DNA of 64,000 nt from Deltaproteobacteria bacterium (lineage in GTDB: Bacteria > UBA10199 > JACPAL01 > JACOUP01). Both the position numbers and the translations under genes were made by a program. Each line of letters opens with the position of its first letter. Within the stretch, counting starts at the first letter, position 1. This document shows, one piece after another, positions 59,311 through 64,000 of this stretch. The stretch covers positions 1,151,165 through 1,215,164 of the forward strand of contig JACOUP010000008.1 of NCBI GenBank assembly GCA_016177765.1, written 5' to 3'. The notes beneath the pieces are model-generated. The model searched no databases, had not been told where the DNA came from, and was given only the letters and a program-made list of their open reading frames with translations.

Positions 59311-61344
59311 GTGGCTGACGAGCGGGATGAAAAAACAGATGTCCACTTCAAGGCCGAGTCGGCCCCTTCCCCTTCTTCGGAAGCGGCTTACCCTTGTTTG
59401 GAGATCATTAGTGGGCCTCGTTCGGGGACCCGGTTTTCCCTGAAACAAGGGATGACCTCCCTGGGGAGGTCGAGCGAAAATGATGTCGTCATGGATGACT
59501 CCAGTGTCTCCAGGCGTCATGCCGAAATAGAGATTGCCGGTCCCAGAATGACGATTCGGGATGCCGGGAGTCGTAACGGCATCAAGGTTGGGGGGCAGAA
59601 GATTGAACAGCCAGTGGAATTGGGGCATGAGGGCCGGGTCAAGATCGGTATTTTTGAATTACGTCTCTTGACAGGTCCCGCCGGTCCCGCAACTCCGTCG
59701 CCTCCCCAACAAACGCCGGACGCTGGGGCCGCTGAATTCCCTGAACCGGGGGGAGGGGTCGAAAATTTCAACGAACCGTTGAGTGAATCACCTCTGGGCG
59801 AATCGCCATTCAGTGAATCCCCCTTGCCCAGGGAATCGCTTTCCCCCAAAAAGAAGAAATGGATAATTTATCTCCTTCTGCTTCTTTTAATCGGCGGGGG
59901 CAGTTTTGCCATTTACCAGTATCTCTTGCCAAAAATTATCCCGCCGCTTCCTGAACTGGTCCAGAAAGGGGAAGGCGGCCCGGTGGAGGAGGGGAAGATG
60001 GGGCAGGCACCGGCAACGGGCGCTAGAACGGAGGCGACGGTCCCGATTTTTCTGGATTTTACCTCAACCCCGCTTCCGGCCGAGGTCTTCTTTGGGGATC
60101 AGTCGGTCGGGATGACACCGCTTCGTCTTCAACAGACTCTTCAGACCAGCCGGATTTATGAAGTCCGGGCGGTCTACAGACTTGCCGAGATGGGGGAGAC
60201 GCTTGAGGCCAAGTTGCAGTTTTCACCACCGCCTGGCGTTCAGGTCCTGACCATTCCTTTTGTAGGCCGGGTTGGGCTTTTTAAAATTGCCTCTCTGCCG
60301 CGGGATGTCGCACTCTATCTGGAGGGGTATTATGAAGGAGATCCCTTCAAGGCCAGGCCGGTGAAGTTCAGCGATATTGTCTTCGGCAAACCGATCTACA
60401 TCCCTTACGGAAAGTATGTGATGGATGTGAGGCGGAATCGCCAGCTGGGGGTTTCCCAGACCTTTCTGGATGAGGTGGTTTACCGGAGGGAATTTGTCAT
60501 CTCCCCGGAGGCCAGCAACTATACGGTATCGATTGCAGACGCCGACCTGACACTCTTCCCGGTAGAGATTGCCTCCGTGCCCTCCGGCGCCGAGGTCTAC
60601 TTTGACGATAAAAAAGTCGGTGAGACGCCGTATCAGGGGAGTTTTCCTGTTGGTGAACATGCGATGGTTCTCAAAAAAGAGGGGTATTTTGACTACGCCC
60701 AGATGGTCAAGATGCCGGTTAATACCCCTTACGCGGCGGAGGTCAAACTTCAGACCTCGGCGGCCGGGGAGATGATCAACCTGGCGGGCGACAAGATCAG
60801 GGAGGGGCGGTATCAGGAGGCGCAAGACGCCCTTGTTGAGGGGTTGAAGAGGGCGCCGGCCCCGCGGGAGATTGCCCAGATCAACTATCTCCTGGGGCTG
60901 ACCTTTTTCCGGACGAACCAATACCCCGAGGCGGTCGGTTACTTCAATCAGGCGATCGGCCATGATGATTTCAAGTACCGGGCCCGGTTAGGGATAGCGA
61001 ACGTGGCGTTGGCCCAGGGGGAGAGGATCCAGGCGTTACAGCTCTTCATTGATGTCTTTATGGCCTCCGAGGACCCTGCCGTTCGTTCGGAGGCGGCCCG
61101 CCTGTTCCAACAGATCAGCCCCTTGAAGTCGGTTCTTTTTATCGCCTCCGACCCGCCGGGGGCCAAGGTTTTGGCCAATACCACGGAGGTGGCCCAACCG
61201 GCGCCGGTGATCCTCCACGACTTGGGGGTCGGGACCTACCGGATCACGATTAGAAAAGAAGGGTATCTTCCTGAGGAGATCAAGATAAACCTGGGGGTCA
61301 GTGAATTCAAGCCGGTGATCGCCAAATTAAAACCGGTGAAATAG
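59311..61344 (+). CDS. sctD: SctD-like T3SS inner-membrane ring protein: FHA, membrane span, PEGA-like and TPR regions
   Basis: The 677-residue product has an N-terminal FHA domain (residues 27-120; LGRSSENDVVMDDSSVSRRHAEI, then GSRNGIKV), a Pro-rich linker and one membrane helix (residues 184-206). The rest is a large periplasmic part. SctD/YscD proteins have just this cytoplasmic FHA-like domain and single span. Here the periplasmic part has PEGA-like units near 246-300, 421-470 and 609-660, with a TPR stretch at 487-600, instead of an obvious BON/ring domain. sctJ lies 1.6 kb downstream in the usual order. The start is GTG with a GGAGG that overlaps it. The identity as SctD rests on position and layout. 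Confidence 0.65.
   Translation: MADERDEKTDVHFKAESAPSPSSEAAYPCLEIISGPRSGTRFSLKQGMTSLGRSSENDVVMDDSSVSRRHAEIEIAGPRMTIRDAGSRNGIKVGGQKIEQPVELGHEGRVKIGIFELRLLTGPAGPATPSPPQQTPDAGAAEFPEPGGGVENFNEPLSESPLGESPFSESPLPRESLSPKKKKWIIYLLLLLLIGGGSFAIYQYLLPKIIPPLPELVQKGEGGPVEEGKMGQAPATGARTEATVPIFLDFTSTPLPAEVFFGDQSVGMTPLRLQQTLQTSRIYEVRAVYRLAEMGETLEAKLQFSPPPGVQVLTIPFVGRVGLFKIASLPRDVALYLEGYYEGDPFKARPVKFSDIVFGKPIYIPYGKYVMDVRRNRQLGVSQTFLDEVVYRREFVISPEASNYTVSIADADLTLFPVEIASVPSGAEVYFDDKKVGETPYQGSFPVGEHAMVLKKEGYFDYAQMVKMPVNTPYAAEVKLQTSAAGEMINLAGDKIREGRYQEAQDALVEGLKRAPAPREIAQINYLLGLTFFRTNQYPEAVGYFNQAIGHDDFKYRARLGIANVALAQGERIQALQLFIDVFMASEDPAVRSEAARLFQQISPLKSVLFIASDPPGAKVLANTTEVAQPAPVILHDLGVGTYRITIRKEGYLPEEIKINLGVSEFKPVIAKLKPVK
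59781..59840. repeat. Repeated ESPLGESP-coding palindromes in the sctD candidate
   Basis: Degenerate GTGAATCAC, GGGCGAATCGCC, AGTGAATCC and GGGAATCGC units form the linker LSESPLGESPFSESPLPRES between the FHA domain and the membrane span. Confidence 0.6.
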
Positions 61345-61378
61345 AAAGCGGATGGGGCGACGTGAACCTACTATTAAT

Positions 61379-61407
61379 TTGACGGCTGGACCAAAGTTTG
61401 CTAAAGT
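61379..61407 (+). promoter_or_regulatory. Sigma-70-type promoter within the T3SS gene cluster
   Basis: TTGACG, 17 bases, TAAAGT, ending 23 bases before the start at 61431. Confidence 0.45.
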
Positions 61408-61430
61408 TTCTAAGGTGTTAGACCCAATTT

Positions 61431-61748
61431 ATGGCGAATAACCCGCTGGCCGGTTTTAATGTCAGTTACCCCGCAATAGAGAAGCTTATCGATACGGAGG
61501 AGTTTGCCACGGTCAATAAAAACTTTGGTGCCGCCTACTCCGAGCTTGAGAAAATCACCAAGCAAAAAGGGGGGTTAGGCAAGGTCAAACAGGCCCGGAA
61601 AGGGATGAAGGCCCTTGAAAAGGTGATGGACCTGTTGGCCGAACTCCTCAAGCTCAAATACCGGTTGATGGCCTCCCAGGAGGGGGTTTCCAGCAAGGAG
61701 AAAGGGACTGGGGTGTCTTCTCCCCCCAAGGGTGGGAATAAAAAGTAA
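61431..61748 (+). CDS. Small helical T3SS-cluster protein (SctE-position)
   Basis: The 105-residue protein is lysine- and alanine-rich and almost wholly helical, with the heptad-like stretch KQARKGMKALEKVMDLLAELLKLKYRLM. It has no signal peptide. It ends in a flexible SSKEKGTGVSSPPKGGNKK-like tail. Directly after sctD, this is the place where Yersinia yscE, a needle chaperone, sits. That match is positional, since the sequence itself was not recognised. Confidence 0.6.
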   Translation: MANNPLAGFNVSYPAIEKLIDTEEFATVNKNFGAAYSELEKITKQKGGLGKVKQARKGMKALEKVMDLLAELLKLKYRLMASQEGVSSKEKGTGVSSPPKGGNKK

Positions 61749-61756
61749 GGGGGGAC

Positions 61757-61785
61757 GAAACTCCACAGGGGGACCGGTCCGATAA
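61757..61785 (+). promoter_or_regulatory. Possible T3SS promoter element (GAAACT-N16-CCGATAA)
   Basis: The same two boxes at the same spacing occur at 63889-63917, before the next T3SS-cluster gene start. The -10-like box matches the surface regulon, but the -35 differs and the spacing is longer. Confidence 0.35.
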
Positions 61786-61819
61786 TCAGGGTAGAGGGAT
61801 TAAATAAAAGGAGTCACCT

Positions 61820-62350
61820 ATGATTACTTCCATTGACCCGTCACAGATTAGGCAAGAGGCGCGGGCTGTCGATATGCCGAGCACCGGGATGAGTACCTTC
61901 TCGACGGTGATGGCCTCCTCAGCCCCGACGGCAGGCGCCTCGCTCAGTGTGGCCGGGCAGAACAAGAGTGCCGCGGTGACCTCCGCCGCGATCAGCGGTG
62001 TCTCCGGGGCGACGGCAACCAATGGGTATATGACCCCTTTTGGTAGTCCGGCAGCGATGCCTGTCAGCTCTCCATTCCAGGGTGGTTTACCGACGGGGGG
62101 TGGCAGTGGTGCGGCGGGCGGCGTGCTTCCTCCAGGGGCGAATACCTCTTTAATGCAGGGCGGTGCCGGAGACGTTTCCTACCTCCAGAACCTGGATATC
62201 ATCGGCCGGATGAGAGACACCAACATGCAGATGCTGGTCTTGCAATCCGATGTGCAAAATGTGAACCGTGAATTCTCGACCCTTTCGAACGTCTTGAAGA
62301 GTAAGCATGATACGGAGATGAACTCGGTTCGAAACATCCGGGTAGCGTAA
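61820..62350 (+). CDS. Needle/inner-rod-like T3SS protein (SctF or SctI candidate)
   Basis: The 176-residue protein has an Ala/Ser/Gly-rich, probably disordered first 115 residues. Its C-terminal amphipathic helix reads IGRMRDTNMQMLVLQSDVQNVN followed by REFSTLSNVLKSKHDTEMNSV. Rod and needle subunits have this kind of C-terminal helical end with an LQ and an S-N-x-x-K pattern. The position in the order D-E-F-G-J supports it. A GGAG site precedes the ATG. Without structure or homologue search, needle versus rod cannot be decided, and it could be an export-control protein. Confidence 0.5.
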   Translation: MITSIDPSQIRQEARAVDMPSTGMSTFSTVMASSAPTAGASLSVAGQNKSAAVTSAAISGVSGATATNGYMTPFGSPAAMPVSSPFQGGLPTGGGSGAAGGVLPPGANTSLMQGGAGDVSYLQNLDIIGRMRDTNMQMLVLQSDVQNVNREFSTLSNVLKSKHDTEMNSVRNIRVA

Positions 62351-62359
62351 AATGTCGGC

Positions 62360-62462
62360 AAAGGGCCATCTACTTTGTTGGTTGCTTCGACAGCTCCTCG
62401 ACGTACCTTTCAGTACGCCTGCGTCGCGTCTTCAGCAACCTGCCTCGTATCTGGCGCCTTTT
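62360..62462. repeat. Long imperfect hairpin between the rod/needle candidate and the TPR gene
   Basis: Nested arms: AAAGGGCCA with TGGCGCCTTT, GGTTGCT (62380) with AGCAACC (62434), and an inner CGTAC-6-GTACG (62402-62417). It fills nearly the whole 130-bp gap and could end or stabilise the upstream transcript. Confidence 0.7.
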
Positions 62463-62480
62463 CCAACATTTTAGAAATTT

Positions 62481-62933
62481 ATGGTCAATATCGAACGCGA
62501 CGATTTAATTGTGATGATGGAATCGGGGTATATCTATCTCGGGATGGGGCGGTTTGTTGAAGCCCGCGAGGTCTTCGAAGGAGTTTCTGTCCTTGCCCCG
62601 GAGAGTGAGGTCCCCCACGTGGCTATCGGGAGTGCCTATTTTGCGGAAGGGAAATTCGACAAGGCGATCCAGTGCTACAAGAAAGCCCTCGGTCTGAAGC
62701 CGGATAGTTCCTTTGCCCACTCTTATATGGGGGAGGCCCTTTTCTTTAAGGGGAGAAAAGAGGAGGCGATGGATGAGCTTAAAAAGGCGGCCTCTTTGGA
62801 TCCGGAAGGGAAATCAGGCGGTTTTGCCCAGGCCCTGCTGGATGCGGTCCAAAAGGGGTTTCAACCTTCCTTCAAGGGTGATTCACCCAGGGGTGAGTCA
62901 CCCAAGCCGGAGACGAACGTTTCCCGGAGTTAG
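62481..62933 (+). CDS. TPR-repeat T3SS-cluster protein (SctG/chaperone position)
   Basis: The 150-residue protein has three TPR units covering residues 8-115 (MESGYIYLGMGRFVEAREVFE, IGSAYFAEGKFDKAIQCY, MGEALFFKGRKEEAMDEL) and a tail containing KGDSPRGESPK from palindromes. It is cytoplasmic, with no signal peptide. Needle-subunit chaperones (YscG) and translocator chaperones (LcrH) have three TPRs and similar length. It lies directly before sctJ, so a T3SS chaperone role is likely but inferred. Confidence 0.65.
   Translation: MVNIERDDLIVMMESGYIYLGMGRFVEAREVFEGVSVLAPESEVPHVAIGSAYFAEGKFDKAIQCYKKALGLKPDSSFAHSYMGEALFFKGRKEEAMDELKKAASLDPEGKSGGFAQALLDAVQKGFQPSFKGDSPRGESPKPETNVSRS
62876..62907. repeat. 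Two intragenic palindromes in the TPR gene
   Basis: GGGTGATTCACCC and GGGTGAGTCACCC with centres 15 bp apart. They encode KGDSPRGESPK near the C-terminus. Confidence 0.75.
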
Positions 62934-62941
62934 CGGATGAT

Positions 62942-63901
62942 ATGCAAAGGCTCCTTTTAGGATTTCTTGTTGTTTTCTTTCTGGCCGCTTGTGCCGATGC
63001 CGACCTGCACCATAATTTGATGGAAGTGGATGCCGACGAGATCCTGGTCATCCTTCAGCGGAATGGGATCCAGGCCAAGAAGGAAAAGGAGATCTCCGGG
63101 CAGGATGTCAGCTGGAAAATTGTGGTTCCCGCCAATACGATTGCCGAGGCGAGGAAACTTCTGGTTCAGAATAACCTCCCCAGACGCCGTGAGTTGGGCC
63201 TCTCCGGGGTTTACAAGGAAAAGGGGCTTGTTCCGACACCGGATGAGCAAAGGGCCCGGTTTTTGCTGGCCCTCAAGGGAGAAATCATCAATTCCCTCCG
63301 CAAGATTCCGGGCGTGGTCGATTCTGATGTCGTCTTGAATATCCCAACGGAAAATGAATTTTCACTGATGGAAGGGGAGAAGAAACGGCCGACCGCCTCG
63401 GTGATCGTCCGGACCTACCCCGGGGAGCAGGCCGGTATCCTGACGGAGGGAAAGGTCCAGCGTTTTGTTGCCAATTCAATCCCCAACATGGATCCCAACG
63501 ATGTTGCCGTTATTGTGACCCAGGCCCCGATGGGGGCCGGGGAGTCGGCTGTTGCCGGTAGTCCGGTCCCTTCAGTCCCTGGGGCGGCCCCTGTCCGGAA
63601 TGAAAAGGAGGGGGTGAATTACTCTTGGGCCCATATCGCCGGCCTTCGGATGGATGAAGCTTCAGCCGCCCGGTTCAAGATTTATGCCTTGATCAGCTTG
63701 TTTGCCCTGATGATTCTTTCGCTATCTCTGATTATCAATGTCGTCCGGGTCAACCGGCTGAAACAGAAGGCCCAGACGGCTACGGTGACCGCTGTTCCCT
63801 TGGAGGCCCCGAGGGGTGGGGCCCAGGGGTTCCTCCCTGGCGGCGGAGGGGGGGCGGCAAGGTCGGCGTCAACAAACCAACAGACGGCGAAACTGGGGTA
63901 G
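62942..63901 (+). CDS. sctJ: Type III secretion inner-membrane ring lipoprotein SctJ
   Basis: The 319-residue protein has a lipobox (VVFFLAAC) and two ring-building domains: residues 25-85 (VDADEILVILQRNGIQAKKE) and residues 100-200 (LKGEIINSLRKIPGVVDSDVVLN to ANSIPNMDPNDVAVIVTQ). A single membrane helix follows near residues 243-268. This is the YscJ/PrgK arrangement; flagellar FliF lacks the lipid anchor. The tail after the helix is long, rich in glycine and alanine, and of unknown role. The start is 8 bp after the TPR stop. Confidence 0.92.
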   Translation: MQRLLLGFLVVFFLAACADADLHHNLMEVDADEILVILQRNGIQAKKEKEISGQDVSWKIVVPANTIAEARKLLVQNNLPRRRELGLSGVYKEKGLVPTPDEQRARFLLALKGEIINSLRKIPGVVDSDVVLNIPTENEFSLMEGEKKRPTASVIVRTYPGEQAGILTEGKVQRFVANSIPNMDPNDVAVIVTQAPMGAGESAVAGSPVPSVPGAAPVRNEKEGVNYSWAHIAGLRMDEASAARFKIYALISLFALMILSLSLIINVVRVNRLKQKAQTATVTAVPLEAPRGGAQGFLPGGGGGAARSASTNQQTAKLG

Positions 63902-63917
63902 GGGTGTTGACCGATAA
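63889..63917 (+). promoter_or_regulatory. Possible T3SS promoter element at the end of sctJ
   Basis: GAAACT, 16 bases, CCGATAA, matching 61757-61785 in both boxes and spacing. It overlaps the last codons of sctJ. Confidence 0.35.
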
Positions 63918-63944
63918 TAGCATTGAAAGGATCTCGTTAATTTT

Positions 63945-64000
63945 ATGAACCTCTCAGGGATTGATCCAAACCGGTTAAAATTTGAGTCCAAGGTCCATGA
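63945..64000 (+). CDS. Start of a further T3SS-cluster gene, partial
   Basis: ATG at 63945 opens a frame reading MNLSGIDPNRLKFESKVH to the right edge. Only 18 residues are visible. It lacks a signal peptide. By position after sctJ it may be a sctK or sctL homologue, but the fragment is too short to identify. Confidence 0.4.
   Translation, partial: MNLSGIDPNRLKFESKVH

Overview
The window looks like chromosome from an uncultured Gram-negative bacterium of the broad deltaproteobacterial type (Myxococcota, Bdellovibrionota or a related candidate lineage). The evidence is many lipoproteins, beta-barrel and TSP3, RCC1 and ASH-domain surface proteins, an RND/TolC exporter, a PP2C/FHA signalling set and a non-flagellar type III secretion system (T3SS). 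This placement is an inference from gene content, since no rRNA is present. Coding density is very high and no gene-free gap exceeds about 160 bp.

Layout. 1-4437 (minus): a housekeeping string of ilvC, MEMO/AmrB, gltX, a PAP2 phosphatase and a truncated diacylglycerol/dolichol-kinase-like gene at the left edge. 4504-5078: a BrnT/BrnA toxin-antitoxin pair with its own promoter. 5139-14878: marC, a TSP3 protein, panD, yceD, an RND pump plus TolC (minus strand, no adaptor), rpmF-rpiB-uppP and an AidB-like acyl-CoA dehydrogenase. 15050-20133: an operon of four lipoproteins, two of which share an unrecognised eight-cysteine domain. 20225-22760: a TPR protein and a DUF2442 gene lying between two copies of the rarA 3' end. 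22650-31581: rarA, then recN-pmbA-PP2C-M23 peptidase-secA. 31655-39348: a block of secreted and outer-membrane-type proteins. 39375-46513: a PilZ protein, argC-rpsI-rplM, tRNA-Arg, a Rieske protein, tRNA-His, a radical SAM enzyme, a porin and argJ. 46510-52250: sctV of the T3SS, then acyl-CoA dehydrogenase, carboxyltransferase and BKACE. 52406-59244: an ASH/OmpA protein, then a minus-strand FHA-TPR-FlgO-like cluster and lysE. 59311-64000: the T3SS basal-body genes in Yersinia-like order, with a candidate sctD (FHA, membrane span, PEGA-like and TPR), a small coiled-coil protein, a rod/needle-like protein, a TPR protein, sctJ, and the start of one more gene.

Three layers of structure cut across the gene map. 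First, seven transcription units for surface-type proteins start behind the same bipartite element, CAAC-YTY, then 12 bases, then a CCGATAA-like box. It resembles an ECF or sigma-28 promoter, and several of its genes encode barrel-like proteins with no visible Sec signal. Second, a 13-bp palindrome, GGGTGATTCACCC and variants, is embedded in frame in at least nine genes of unrelated function, usually encoding SPKGDSP- or SPLGESP-type linkers. Third, REP-like palindromes, including paired GTGCCTGGCAC arms, sit between and inside genes and have altered at least two protein ends. The most promising system is the divergent T3SS, with its PEGA/TPR-containing SctD candidate, neighbouring FHA and TPR genes, and a possible dedicated regulon.
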